From: Massilia violaceinigra
GTDB lineage: Bacteria; Pseudomonadota; Gammaproteobacteria; Burkholderiales; Burkholderiaceae_D
Direction of reading: 5' to 3'
Length of the DNA: 64,000 nucleotides
NCBI RefSeq assembly: GCF_002752675.1
Contig: NZ_CP024608.1
Span: 6,510,001-6,574,000, forward strand
Shown: positions 41,576 through 50,873 of the stretch, piece by piece
Position numbering within the stretch: position 1 is the stretch's first letter
Layout of the letters: the number at the start of each line of letters is the position of its first letter
Translations under genes and position numbers: made by a program
The notes under the pieces: generated by a model
What the model saw: only the letters and a program-made list of their open reading frames with translations
Told to the model about the DNA's origin: nothing
Databases searched by the model: none

Positions 41576-42753
41576 TGCAGGGTACCTGCCAGGTCGAAGA
41601 TCGGCATGTACAGCAGCACCACGATGGCGCCGATGACGACGCCAATCGCCGCCATCAGCACCGGCTCGAAGGTCTTGCTGAATTTCTCGATCCACAGCGT
41701 GGTCTCGGCGTCGTAAAACAGCGCGGCGCGCGTGAGCATCAGCCCCAGTTGGCCGGAGCGCTCGCCCACCCGCAGCATGCGCAGCGCGATCGGCGTGGTC
41801 AGGCCGTTCTGTTCGAGCGACTCGGAAAAGCTGCCACCCTGCGCGATGGCGTGGCGCGCCGCCGCCAGCGCCGCGCGCCGTCCCGGCGATATGGCGCCGC
41901 TGACCATGTCCAGCGCCGACACCACGGCGATGCCGCCTTCGAGCAGCATGCCGAGGGTAAGGTACAGGCGCGCCAGTTCCAGGATGTGCATGCGCTGCCT
42001 GACGCCCGGCAGTCGGGTGAACAGCTGCATCAGCTGGCCCGAGCGGTGCATGCGGCGCAGCCAGAAGAACAGCGCCGCACCCATGCCGGCCATTGCCAGC
42101 ATGATCGCCATGCCATGGCCGGCGACGGCGGCACCCCATTTGATCAGCCACTGCGACAGCATCGGCAGTTCGCGCCCGCTGCCCTGGTAGACGGCGGAGA
42201 ACTTGGGCACCACGTACCCGAGCAGGAACATGCTGACGGCACTGCCGACGCTGAGCAGGATCACCGGATAGATCGAGGCGCTGACCAGGCGGTTACGCAC
42301 GCCATCGACGCGCACCTGGTATTCGATGTAGCGGGTCAGCGCCTGCGGCAGGTCGCTGGTGCGCTCGGCCGCCTTGACGATGCCGCCGAACAGCGGCGGG
42401 AACGATGCCGGTTCGGCCGCAATCGCCACCGAAAAACGCAGGCCGTCGCGCATGCGCGCCAGCAAGCGGGCCAGCAGCGCGCCGGTATCGGTGTGGGATT
42501 CTTTTTCGCTGAGCGCTTCCAGGCTTTCGACCAGGCCCAGCCCCGCTTCAAGCAGTGCGAGCAGCTCCTGGGTGAACAGCACGAGGGAAAAGGTTTTGCC
42601 GCGGCGCTGGACGCTCACCGCCACTGGCCGCACTTCGAGGACGGTCAGGCGCCGTTCGACGGCGGCGCGCGACGCCGCGGTGGCATCGCTGGCATCGAGT
42701 TCCAGCATCTGGACCCGGTTGTCGGGCCCTACAGCACGAATCGCGAAGCGCAC
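41572..42753 (-). CDS. GspF/PilC-type inner-membrane platform protein
   Basis: This 393-residue polytopic protein has two repeated GspF domains (about 65-185 and 265-390), each with helical cytoplasmic bundles, and three membrane segments. I place the start at the GTG at 42753, because MRFAIRAVGPDN is the usual GspF N-terminal strand. A TTG ten codons upstream has no ribosome site. The GTG lies eight bases after the stop of a short reading frame with a good ribosome site, so it is probably translated by coupling. It is the first gene of the operon. Confidence 0.9.
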
Positions 42754-42760
42754 GGGCGGA

Positions 42761-42817
42761 TCAGCGCGTGACGCCGGCGACAAGGCCGCGCAACTGCCGG
42801 CGTGGAATTGAATTCAT
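42761..42817 (-). CDS. Possible 18-residue leader peptide before gspF
   Basis: An ATG with AGGGG about eight bases upstream opens an 18-codon frame (MNSIPRRQLRGLVAGVTR) that stops just before the GTG start of gspF. gspF lacks its own ribosome site, so translation of this frame could feed it. It is also possible that the annotated GspF N-terminus is wrong here. No attenuator hairpin is evident. Confidence 0.4.
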   Translation of the reverse strand: MNSIPRRQLRGLVAGVTR

Positions 42818-42897
42818 GCTGCCCCTGCTCTCAAAAATTCCCGTTCGAACAAGCGGTGGTTTGCCACTCGGCGAAGGTGCTCGCCCACTTGCACATC

Positions 42898-42932
42898 ATC
42901 GGTCATACCAGTTAGTTTTCGGCCTGACCAAT
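42898..42932. promoter_or_regulatory. Two TTTGGT-N3-ACCAAA-type operator sites upstream of the secretion operon
   Basis: The sites ATCGGTCATACCAGT (42898-42912) and TTCGGCCTGACCAAT (42918-42932) begin 20 bases apart. The second shares GGCCTGACCAA with the site at 34956-34970. They lie about 100-170 bases upstream of gspF. The region 42818-43144 otherwise holds the divergent ArsR promoter and no gene. Confidence 0.6.
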
Positions 42933-43082
42933 TCGCATTCTACTACTGTTAATGTCATTTGGATATGTGACTTTAAAGACACGACTTTCGCAGTTCTTCA
43001 TTGCAAAATCGTCTATATTCGTGCCAGATGAACACTGCCAGAAGGTGAGGCGTCACAGCGTTGCAACGCGGCGCAGATGCGC

Positions 43083-43112
43083 TTGACTGATTCATAACCG
43101 GCTGGCTATAAT
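43083..43112 (+). promoter_or_regulatory. Sigma-70 promoter of the arsR-SRPBCC-ydeI operon
   Basis: TTGACT (-35) and a perfect TATAAT (-10) are separated by 18 bases. The -10 overlaps the first ATAACC-N4-GGTTAT-type operator. The expected start near 43119 gives a leader of about 26 bases before the ATG at 43145. Confidence 0.8.
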
Positions 43113-43135
43113 TAAACCTATAACCAACCAGTTAT
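43094..43135. promoter_or_regulatory. Two inverted-repeat operators, probably for the ArsR-family regulator
   Basis: ATAACCGGCTGGCTAT (43094-43109) and ATAACCAACCAGTTAT (43120-43135) share ATAACC/RGTTAT arms and lie 26 bases apart. One covers the -10 and the other the transcription start. Binding there by the regulator encoded directly downstream would repress its own operon. Confidence 0.65.
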
Positions 43136-43144
43136 GGGTTTCAC

Positions 43145-43471
43145 ATGCAAAACGACGTTAGTGATGTGCTGTTCAGGACGCTTGCGGATCCGACCCGCAG
43201 AGCCCTCTTCGAGAGGCTGTGCCGCGACGGCGAGCTGACCGTGGGTGCACTGACGGAGCAGGCCGGCATATCGCAGCCGGCCGTGTCGAAGCACCTCAAG
43301 AATCTGAAAGAAGCGGGCCTGGTCCGCGACCGGCACGAAGGGCGGCAAACGCACTTCAGTGCACAGCCGCGGGCACTTGCTCCCCTGCTGGACTGGACGG
43401 CCCAGATGAACGCTTTCTGGGAAAGCCGCTTCGACTCCCTGGAAGACCTCTTGAAAAGGATGGACCAATGA
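43145..43471 (+). CDS. ArsR-family transcriptional regulator
   Basis: This 108-residue winged-helix repressor has the typical RTLADPTRRALFERLCRDGELTV start and the recognition helix ISQPAVSKHLKNLKEAGLV. It lacks the Cys-rich metal sites of ArsR/SmtB, and belongs to the branch paired with SRPBCC proteins. Two palindromes in its promoter suggest autorepression. Its stop overlaps the next start (ATGA). Confidence 0.93.
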   Translation: MQNDVSDVLFRTLADPTRRALFERLCRDGELTVGALTEQAGISQPAVSKHLKNLKEAGLVRDRHEGRQTHFSAQPRALAPLLDWTAQMNAFWESRFDSLEDLLKRMDQ

Positions 43472-43878
43472 ACGACGCCTCGCTTCACACCCGCACCGTT
43501 GTCGTTGAACGCGACTTCCCGCATCCCGCCGAGAAGATCTGGCGCGCGCTCACCCAGCCGCACCTGATCGAAGCCTGGCTGATGAAAAGCGATTTCGCAC
43601 CCGTGCCCGGTCACCGCTTCAGTTTTAACGCGGACTGGGGTTCGGTGGCGTGCGAAGTCGTGGTGATCGAACCAAACAGTTCCCTGTCGTACACCTGGTC
43701 CGCCATGGGACTGGAGAGCGTGGTGACCTGGACGCTTTGCCCCACGAGCACCGGAACGCACCTGCGGATGGAACAGACCGGTTTTCGTCCGGAGCAGGAA
43801 CAGGCCTACCGCGGTGCGCAATATGGCTGGCCGAAGTTCATGGCGGAGCTGGAGAATGTACTGTCCAGGGAAAATTGA
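43468..43878 (+). CDS. SRPBCC/AHSA1-like domain protein
   Basis: This 136-residue protein belongs to the AHSA1-like SRPBCC fold. It has the helix-grip start VVVERDFPHPAEKIWRALTQ, the W-x-S central strands and a C-terminal helix (GWPKFMAELENVL). Such proteins bind hydrophobic ligands. The family is commonly encoded right after an ArsR-type regulator, as here, and the pair is translationally coupled. The ligand is unknown. Confidence 0.9.
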   Translation: MNDASLHTRTVVVERDFPHPAEKIWRALTQPHLIEAWLMKSDFAPVPGHRFSFNADWGSVACEVVVIEPNSSLSYTWSAMGLESVVTWTLCPTSTGTHLRMEQTGFRPEQEQAYRGAQYGWPKFMAELENVLSREN

Positions 43879-43908
43879 TTAACCGGAGAGACGAGGAGGA
43901 ATTCGGCG

Positions 43909-44508
43909 ATGAATCAAGTGACCAGCACCAATCCCAAGGTCGACGCAATGCTGCAACGCACGACGAGCTGGGGCGACGAGTTCGCGCTATTGCGATCGAT
44001 CGCGCTTAACTGCGGCCTGACGGAAGAATTGAAGTGGGGCCAGCCCTGCTACTCGGACGACGGCAAGAACATCGTCCTCATTCATGGCTTCAAGGAGTAC
44101 TGTGCCGTTTTGTTCTTCAAGGGCGCCTTGCTCAAGGATCCCAAGGGCATCCTGGTCATGCAAACCGAGAACGTGCAGTCCGCGCGTCAGGTCAGGTTCA
44201 CCAGTCTTGCGCAGATCAAGCGGCAGCGCGCGGCCTTGAACGCCTACCTGTTGGAGGCAATCGAGGTGGAACGCGCGGGCCTGAAAGTCGCCTTCAGGGA
44301 GACGGCCGAGTTTGCATTGCCGGAAGAGTTCCAGGCCAGACTGGCACAGCTGCCCGCGCTCAGGAGTGCCTTCGAAGCGTTGACACCCGGCCGCCAGCGC
44401 GCCTACCTGCTTCATTTTGCCGGCGCCAAGCAGTCGACAACCCGAGCGTCAAGAGTGGAAAACTGCATACCCCTCATTCTGGATGGCATTGGACTCAACG
44501 ACCGGTAA
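43909..44508 (+). CDS. YdeI-family protein (DUF1801 plus YdeI C-terminal region)
   Basis: This 199-residue protein has an N-terminal DUF1801-like domain (LKWGQPCYSDDGKNIVLIHGF, then CAVLFFKGALLKDPKGIL). The Arg/Lys-rich C-terminal YdeI region follows (RQRAYLLHFAGAKQSTTRASRVENC). YdeI/OmdA-type proteins have been linked to antimicrobial tolerance, but their mechanism is unclear. GAGGAGG lies upstream of the ATG. It is the third gene of the ArsR operon, 30 bases after the SRPBCC gene. Confidence 0.88.
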   Translation: MNQVTSTNPKVDAMLQRTTSWGDEFALLRSIALNCGLTEELKWGQPCYSDDGKNIVLIHGFKEYCAVLFFKGALLKDPKGILVMQTENVQSARQVRFTSLAQIKRQRAALNAYLLEAIEVERAGLKVAFRETAEFALPEEFQARLAQLPALRSAFEALTPGRQRAYLLHFAGAKQSTTRASRVENCIPLILDGIGLNDR

Positions 44509-44689
44509 GCGACACGCTCGCCACGGCCGGTATTCCAATAATGGCCATGACGAACGCCGATTACGCTTGTGAGGCATTTATTTCGCCCGCCAACCGCCGG
44601 CCAGGGAGCTGGCGGCAGAGTCCCGCGAAGGCGCCGGGACGGTTGGCCCGCAGCCCGTTGCGGCGGCGCCCGGCCTTGCGGGTCTCCCA

Positions 44690-45783
44690 CTGGCCAGGCA
44701 GCGGCGCTGTAGCGGAAAGTTCGATTCTGTCCGTCAGCGACCGTTGCAGTTGCTCCGCCATCGATAGCCAGCGTGCCGCCGGACGTGTTCACGGTCGTGG
44801 TCACTCCCGCAGTGGACTTGATGTCGTGCGTCTGCCCGTCGGACGGCGCAGCCGGCAAGGTCATCGTCTTGCCAGTCACCGTCACCGTGGTGAAGCGGTC
44901 GGCGGGTAGCAGCGACCAGTCGACGTCGTAGCTCGCCGAGGGTGCATGCGCTTCGCCAAACGTCGTGAACGTCGCGTTCTCGAATGCCACCGGGGCGTCC
45001 ACGACTGTCGCGTCAGCACCAACGCCGATCGTCACGGTCTTTCCGGAGATAGCGGTGATCTGCTTGATCCCGGAGACCCCGGCGATGGTGATGTATTGCC
45101 CGACAGCCAGGTCGGCCGAATTGCTGACGACCAGCTGGTCGCTCGCGCTCGCGATGCTCCCCTTCGTCGCGCCACCGTTGAGCGTGCCTTGAGTACCCGG
45201 CGTCAGGCACAGGGAGCCAAGCGTGCCTCCGGCAACCGGCCGGCTCTGCCACACCACATCTCCGCGCTGGTATGTAAGCGCGGAGCCCGCATACTCGACA
45301 CTGGGCGGCGTCGGCGCCGCAATGAAAGACACTTGCGCCTCGCCACCCGCATCCCCGCCGAGAAACACGCCATGAAGGAACCACGGCGCAGCCTGGCGCC
45401 AATGGCAATGGGTGGTGGGATAGCGGATGACTTGTCGATTGGGCGACGAGTTCTTGAGTGTCCAGTACTTGGTGGCCTGGTCGTACTGAAGGATGGAATA
45501 GTCCGTGTGCGGCGCGTCCGGGGTTGCCCATTCGAACGCGATCATGGCCGCATCCGATGTTCCCAGAAGGGACTGAATGCGGACAGGCGAGCGGGTATTG
45601 TTGTACACGAGCGGAGTCCGCGACGCGACGCCGTTCTCCAGCACGAAACAGGTGCTGTCCGAATGAATCATGGAGGCACCAAGCGTCCCCCCGATGACGT
45701 TGCACTGCCCCTTCAGGATGCTCTCGCGACCGGGTGCGGCGCCCTCGCTGTAACCGCCATCTTGCCGTTGGGCCGCGAAATCG
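44690..45783 (-). pseudogene. Remnant of a phage tailspike/tail-fibre-like protein
   Basis: The minus strand keeps one open frame for over 360 codons but has no usable start: an in-frame stop precedes it and the first ATG lies well inside. The middle resembles phage receptor-binding or beta-helix proteins: repeated Gly/Thr/Ser-rich strands, a GDVVWQSRPVAGG segment and a T/V/G-rich C-terminal repeat region. Towards 44690 the frame becomes low-complexity Arg/Pro, so the true end is unclear. No other phage genes are nearby, so this is decayed mobile DNA. Confidence 0.55.
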
Positions 45784-46019
45784 GATCATGGCATGTGGCC
45801 AGTGAGTCCTGGTCCATCGACATCAAACAAGCGCCTATCCAGTCGAATTGTGGCGCTCAGGCAAATCCGGGCAGGAGAATCGGTTTTACCGCTGCCATGG
45901 TCCGTTCATGGACGGGGGCGGTTGCCCGGAACTGTGTGCAGACGTTCGCTGTCGGAAGCCAACAATGCAGGCGGCGATAACGCTCCTGGCCTCGGCGTGG
46001 TGGACGTACGAGCGCTGAT

Positions 46020-46185
46020 GAACCGCCCTGTGCAGGGCGTCGCAAACCACCTTGGCCGGCATGCTCGGTGCCATCGGCCAGCCCACCGCCTTGCGCCAGA
46101 ACACATCGCTTACCACCGCCAGATACAGCCAGCCGGGGTCGGTCCGGACGTTGGCGATGGCGCAAACGTGGCCTTGGTTGGCGCT
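46020..46185 (-). pseudogene. IS3-family transposase (OrfB) fragment
   Basis: About 55 codons on the minus strand match the DDE core of IS3-type transposases: the VRTDPGWLYLAVVSDVFWRK and AVGWPMAPSMPAKVVCDAL segments. The first catalytic Asp position (normally in a WVTDITY block) is destroyed and the match is lost on both sides, so the element is dead. The rest of 45790-46230 shows no intact gene. No terminal inverted repeats are visible. Confidence 0.65.
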
Positions 46186-46232
46186 GCCGAATGAACTGGC
46201 GGGCCCATACCTTGGGGACGATCGGCAGATTC

Positions 46233-47603
46233 CTACACGTGCAACAGCAAGTGCTCGCGTTCCCAGGGACTGATCACCGTCATGAATTCGAGGTGCTCCT
46301 GGTCCTTGATGGCCGCGTACACGTCGACGAAGCGCTCGCCGAGCACTGCGCGCAGCTTGTCCTCGGCGCGCAGCAGGTGCAGCGCTTGCGGCAAACCCCG
46401 CGGCAACTCGAAGTCGAGCGCGTGCGCGCTGCCGACGGTCATCGGACTCGGCTCGGCCTCCTCGATCATGCCGAGGTAGCCGCACGCCAGCGTGACGGCA
46501 AACGCCAGGTAAGGATTGGCATCGGCGCCGATCACCCGGTTTTCCACCTTGCGCTCCTGCGGGGTCGACTCCGGCACCCGGAAGCCGACCGTGCGGTTAT
46601 CCAGCCCCCATTGCACATTGATGGGCGCGGTGGTGTGGCGCACGATGCGCCGGTAGGAATTGACGTAGGGAGCGGCAAGCGCCATCGCCGCCGGCATGTA
46701 GCGCTGCAGCCCGCCGATGTAGTGATAAAAGGCGGGCGACGGCGCCCCTTCCGGCGTGCTGAACAGATTCAGGCCGGTGCGGCTGTCGGTCACGCCCTGG
46801 TGCAGGTGCATCGCCGAGCCCGGTTCGTCGGCCAGCGGCTTGGCCATGAAGGTGGCATACATATTGTGCTTGAGCGCCGCCTCGCGCAGGGTGCGCTTGA
46901 AGAAAAACACATTGTCGGCCATGGTCAAGGGCTCGCATGAGAGCAGGTCGATGCCGAACTGGCCGGCGCCGATCTCGTGGATCAGGGTGTCGACATCGAG
47001 CTGCATGCGGTCGCAGAAATCGTAGATATCCTCGAACAGCGGGTCGAATTCGTTAACGGCATCGATGCTGTAGATCTGGCGGCTGGTTTCAGCCCGTCCG
47101 CTGCGGCCGATCGGCGAACGCAGCGGCAGATCCGGGTCGTTGTTGCGCGCGGTCAGGTAAAACTCCAGCTCCGGCCCCACGCTGGGCGACCAGCCCTTGT
47201 CCGCATACAGCTTGAGCACGCGCCGCAACACGCTGCGCGGCGCGAAATCGACCAGGCTGCCGTCGGAAAAGTAACAGTCGTGGATGACCTGGGCGGTAGG
47301 GTCAAGCGCCCACGGCACCACGGTGATGGTGGACGGATCGGGCCGCAGCACCATGTCGCGGTCGGTCTGGGAGATGGCGCGGAAGTACGCTACGTCGTTG
47401 GCCGGATAATTGCCGGTGACGGTCATGCCGAGCACGGCTTCGGGCATGCGCATGCCGCGTTCATTGGTAAATTTGGTACGCGGAAGGATCTTGCCGCGCG
47501 CAACGCCGGTCAGGTCCGGCACCAGGCACTCGATTTCGGTGACCTGCCGCTGATTGAGCCACAGGTCCATATCGCTAAAAGTAAAGTTCTTGCGAACTAC
47601 CAT
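46233..47603 (-). CDS. puuA: Glutamine synthetase-family protein, gamma-glutamylputrescine synthetase-like
   Basis: This 456-residue enzyme has the glutamine synthetase fold. The N-terminal beta-grasp has DLTGVARGKILP, the ATP/metal site has GPELEFYL, then HEIGAGQFGIDL and SAMHLHQGV follow, and the C-terminal part has IGADANPYLAFA. The lack of the GlnA adenylylation motif and the overall pattern favour the PuuA branch. PuuA ligates putrescine and glutamate in the polyamine-degradation route. GAGGAG precedes ATG 47603. No other puu genes are adjacent; a PotF-like protein lies 16 kb away. Confidence 0.85.
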   Translation of the reverse strand: MVVRKNFTFSDMDLWLNQRQVTEIECLVPDLTGVARGKILPRTKFTNERGMRMPEAVLGMTVTGNYPANDVAYFRAISQTDRDMVLRPDPSTITVVPWALDPTAQVIHDCYFSDGSLVDFAPRSVLRRVLKLYADKGWSPSVGPELEFYLTARNNDPDLPLRSPIGRSGRAETSRQIYSIDAVNEFDPLFEDIYDFCDRMQLDVDTLIHEIGAGQFGIDLLSCEPLTMADNVFFFKRTLREAALKHNMYATFMAKPLADEPGSAMHLHQGVTDSRTGLNLFSTPEGAPSPAFYHYIGGLQRYMPAAMALAAPYVNSYRRIVRHTTAPINVQWGLDNRTVGFRVPESTPQERKVENRVIGADANPYLAFAVTLACGYLGMIEEAEPSPMTVGSAHALDFELPRGLPQALHLLRAEDKLRAVLGERFVDVYAAIKDQEHLEFMTVISPWEREHLLLHV

Positions 47604-47614
47604 TCCACATCTCC

Positions 47615-48982
47615 TCAAGCCATGAAATCGAACAGCGACTTGGCGCCCCCTCCCGGCAGGCCAGGCAAGCCGCTGTTGGCGCCGCCACCCTGGCTGATGT
47701 CGGTGTAACGCGCGACCAGGTTGGTCGCCTGCGCCGCCAGTGCGTTGGTCAGGGTGGTTTTTTGGCTCGCCAGGTTGGCGATGCCGCGGTCGATGGTCAG
47801 TTTTTCCTTGCTGATGCTGCTGCCGGCGCCGAGCAACTGGGCAAGTTGCGCGTCAAGCTTGTCGGCAATGCCGTTGCCGCCATCGGTGAATAACTTGCTG
47901 ACCGCGCCGGGATCGGCCAGCACCGCCGCTTCCAGCGCCTTGGCGTCGACCTTGAGCGACCCGTTTTTATCGAGCGTGATGCCGGCTTTTTCCAGCGCGG
48001 CGCTGTTGCTGCGCATCATGCTGGTCAATTGGTCCTGCGCCTGGCGCAATGCCGGGTCGGATTTGAGGCCGCCCTGCTGCAGGGTTTGCAAAGTCGACGA
48101 CACCTTGTTGAAGCCATCGATGAAATTGCCGATGTTCTTGGTGATCGCGCCATTTTCCTGCGCCACGACCACCTTGGAGCTGCCCTTGCCGGTCAGCGCC
48201 AGCGCCGTGCCGCCGATCTGGCCGGTGATGACGTTGCTGGAGCTGGTGACCCGCTTGCCGTCGATGTTGAGCACGGCATCCTGGGCGCTACTACCCGCCG
48301 TCAGGTTTTTAAGACCTGCCGGGTTGTATGCGAGCAGTTTTTCGACGGCCGCATCGCCGCCGGCGCTGATGCGCATACTGCCGGCCGCGCCTTCCGGCCC
48401 GGTGAGCTTGAGCGCGTAGCCGGCGCTGCTTTTGACGATGGTGGCGTCGATGCCCGCCGCCTTGAAGGCGTCGGCCATGCCCTGCAGGGTATTGTTGCCG
48501 CTGTCGATCGTGATCGAACGAACGCTGCCGTTGGGCGTGAACGCGTTGCCGGACTCGCTGCCGAATTCGACCTTGATGGCGGTCGCGGCGCCGCTGCCGA
48601 TCACCGTGTCTTTTTCTTTTTGCGGGCGCGCCAGCAAGGTTTGCGACTGGGCCAGCTGCTGCACGTCGATGGCGTAGCTGCCTGTCTTGGCGCCGGTCAT
48701 GGTCAGCGCGGTCAGCACATTGGGGCTGGAGGACGTGGCGCCCGTCTGCAGGCCGGCGCCGGACAGCGACTGGGCGAGCGACTGGAAGCTGGCCAGGGCG
48801 CTTTGCAGCTGGCCGAGGCCGGACAGGCGGGTCTGATTGCGCGTGAGCTGGCCGGTCAGTTTCTGGATGCTGGGGTTTTGCGCCAGCAAGGTCTTGCTGA
48901 CGCGGCCGTACATCTCGGCGGAGGTGGCATTGCCCGCATTAAGCCCGTTCAGGACATTATTGGAAGTGATGGGCAGCGCCAT
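47615..48982 (-). CDS. fliD: Flagellar filament cap protein FliD (hook-associated protein 2)
   Basis: FliD caps the growing flagellar filament and promotes flagellin folding. The 455-residue protein has the N-terminal FliD domain (NPSIQKLTGQLTRNQTRLSGLGQLQSAL shortened), two central variable domains and a C-terminal coiled-coil domain (DRGIANLASQKTTLTNALAAQ). The N-terminus is atypical of FliD (no early TGLDTD motif). It stands alone, with no fliS, fliC or other flagellar gene around. It could be a second FliD or part of a scattered set. Confidence 0.8.
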   Translation of the reverse strand: MALPITSNNVLNGLNAGNATSAEMYGRVSKTLLAQNPSIQKLTGQLTRNQTRLSGLGQLQSALASFQSLAQSLSGAGLQTGATSSSPNVLTALTMTGAKTGSYAIDVQQLAQSQTLLARPQKEKDTVIGSGAATAIKVEFGSESGNAFTPNGSVRSITIDSGNNTLQGMADAFKAAGIDATIVKSSAGYALKLTGPEGAAGSMRISAGGDAAVEKLLAYNPAGLKNLTAGSSAQDAVLNIDGKRVTSSSNVITGQIGGTALALTGKGSSKVVVAQENGAITKNIGNFIDGFNKVSSTLQTLQQGGLKSDPALRQAQDQLTSMMRSNSAALEKAGITLDKNGSLKVDAKALEAAVLADPGAVSKLFTDGGNGIADKLDAQLAQLLGAGSSISKEKLTIDRGIANLASQKTTLTNALAAQATNLVARYTDISQGGGANSGLPGLPGGGAKSLFDFMA

Positions 48983-49115
48983 GATGTGTACCTTTTTTTC
49001 ACGTTTAACGTAAAGGTAACACACTCGCCTTCGGCACCACGTTCAAATTCTTGACGGGAACGTGAGGCAGATCAAGGGCGCTGGGGAGGAAGCTTGTGTC
49101 GACTTAATACCGCCC

Positions 49116-49436
49116 TCAGCGCATGAACTTGGCCAGCTGCGTCATCCCCGACAAGCTCAGATTGAGGAAGTTGAACCCGACCTTGAAGTCGCCATTGCTG
49201 AGAATGCAGTACGAGGCCCGCGAACGGACCTCGATCGCGGTCACATTGCCGTCAACCGACAGATCGAAGCGCAACAGCGCATTCGCCCCCACCTGGATCG
49301 GATCGGGCGACATCACGCACATCCCGCTCGAACTGATATCCACCGTGCGCACCGCGACCGGCGCGAAGCCGTCCACCACGACGTGGCCTTTGACCTTCAA
49401 TACTTTTCTTTGCGACTGCCGTTGTTCATTAAACAC
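49116..49436 (-). CDS. PilZ-domain protein (c-di-GMP receptor candidate)
   Basis: This 106-residue single-domain protein has a QRQSQRKV N-terminal R-x3-R motif (R6, R10) and the second motif DISSSG (D33-x-S-x-x-G). These are the two c-di-GMP-binding elements of PilZ domains. It probably acts as a small adaptor for motility or surface functions. It lies 130 bases upstream of the fliD start on the same strand, which suits a motility role but is not proof. Confidence 0.88.
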   Translation of the reverse strand: MFNEQRQSQRKVLKVKGHVVVDGFAPVAVRTVDISSSGMCVMSPDPIQVGANALLRFDLSVDGNVTAIEVRSRASYCILSNGDFKVGFNFLNLSLSGMTQLAKFMR

Positions 49437-49496
49437 GTTGTACCCGTTGGCATACCTGATATTTACATTATAGTGTCAAATGGCAACAGATGTTAA

Positions 49497-50873
49497 CTAA
49501 TCGAGCTCGCGCAGTTTGTTAAATGCCTCATCGATTCGCTCTACAGCAACAATCGTCATGCCTTCGATTTTTTGCTTGGGCACATTGGCCTTCGGGATCA
49601 TCGCAATCGAGAACCCCAGCTTGGCCGCTTCGCGCAAGCGCTCCTGGCCGCGCGGCGCCGGCCGGATTTCGCCCGCCAGCCCCACTTCCCCGAAAACCAC
49701 CAGACCGCGCGGCAGCGGCTTGCTGCGCATCGACGAGTTAATCGCCAGCAGCACCGCCAGGTCGGCCGCCGGTTCGGTGATCTTGACCCCGCCCACCGCA
49801 TTGATAAAGACATCCTGGTCGAACGCCGCGATGCCCGCGTGCCGGTGCAGCACGGCCAGCAGCATCGCCAGCCGGTTCTGTTCCAGCCCCACCGACAGGC
49901 GCCGCGCATTGGGCAGGTGGCTGGTATCGACCAGCGCCTGGATTTCCACCAGCAATGGGCGCGTACCTTCCTGCGTCACCATCACGCACGAACCCGGCAC
50001 CTGGTTATCGTGCTGCGACAAAAACAGCGCCGACGGGTTGGACACCCCTTTCAACCCTTTTTCGGTCATGGCGAACACGCCCAGCTCGTTCACCGCGCCA
50101 AACCGGTTCTTGATGGCGCGCACCAGCCGGAAGCTCGACTGGGTATCGCCCTCGAAATACAGCACCGTATCGACAATGTGTTCCAGCACGCGCGGACCGG
50201 CCAGCGCGCCCTCTTTCGTCACGTGCCCGACCAGGATGATGGTCACGCCGGTCTGCTTGGCCACGCGCGTGAGCTGCGCGGCGCACTCGCGCACCTGCGC
50301 CACCGAACCGGGCGCCGAGGTGAGCGCGTCGGAATACACGGTCTGGATCGAGTCGATCACCGCCACTTCAGGCTTCAGGTCGGCCAGCGTACCGAGAATC
50401 TTCTCGAGTTGGATCTCGGCCTGCAGTTTAAGTTCCTTGCCGTCGACGCCGAGCCGGCGCGCGCGCAGGGCGATCTGGGCGCCCGACTCCTCGCCGCTCA
50501 CATATAAAGTACTCTTTATATGTGAAATATTGGCCAGCGCCTGCAGCAGCAGGGTCGATTTGCCGATGCCGGGGTCGCCGCCGATCAGCACCACCCCGCC
50601 CGAAACCAGCCCGCCGCCCAGCACGCGGTCGAATTCCTCGATCCCGGTGCCGAAACGCGGCACGTCGACCGCCTCGATGTCGGCCAGCGACAGCACCGGC
50701 GCGGTCTGCGCCAGGCTTTTGTGCTGGGTCTGCGACAGGCGGTTCACGCCGGGCGTGTCGACCACGGTCTCGACCATCGTGTTCCACTGATGGCAGGCCG
50801 TGCACTGCCCCGTCCATTTGCTGCTGATCCCGCCGCAGTCGCTGCAGGTATATTGCGTTTTAGCTTTAGCCAT
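49497..50873 (-). CDS. radA: DNA repair protein RadA
   Basis: RadA is a RecA-like helicase that helps process recombination intermediates. The 458-residue protein has a C4 zinc finger (C-x2-C...C-x2-C at about 9-29), Walker A GDPGIGKST, the RadA-specific KNRFG motif and a C-terminal Lon-like domain (GGVKITEPAADLAVLLA). Its start overlaps the alr stop by eight bases. Confidence 0.97.
   Translation of the reverse strand: MAKAKTQYTCSDCGGISSKWTGQCTACHQWNTMVETVVDTPGVNRLSQTQHKSLAQTAPVLSLADIEAVDVPRFGTGIEEFDRVLGGGLVSGGVVLIGGDPGIGKSTLLLQALANISHIKSTLYVSGEESGAQIALRARRLGVDGKELKLQAEIQLEKILGTLADLKPEVAVIDSIQTVYSDALTSAPGSVAQVRECAAQLTRVAKQTGVTIILVGHVTKEGALAGPRVLEHIVDTVLYFEGDTQSSFRLVRAIKNRFGAVNELGVFAMTEKGLKGVSNPSALFLSQHDNQVPGSCVMVTQEGTRPLLVEIQALVDTSHLPNARRLSVGLEQNRLAMLLAVLHRHAGIAAFDQDVFINAVGGVKITEPAADLAVLLAINSSMRSKPLPRGLVVFGEVGLAGEIRPAPRGQERLREAAKLGFSIAMIPKANVPKQKIEGMTIVAVERIDEAFNKLRELD

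Noticed and set aside
42856..42867. GTGG-TTTG-CCAC palindrome as a third operator upstream of gspF
   Set aside because: The spacer and arm sequence differ from the TTTGGT-N3-ACCAAA sites, and it lies out of phase with them.
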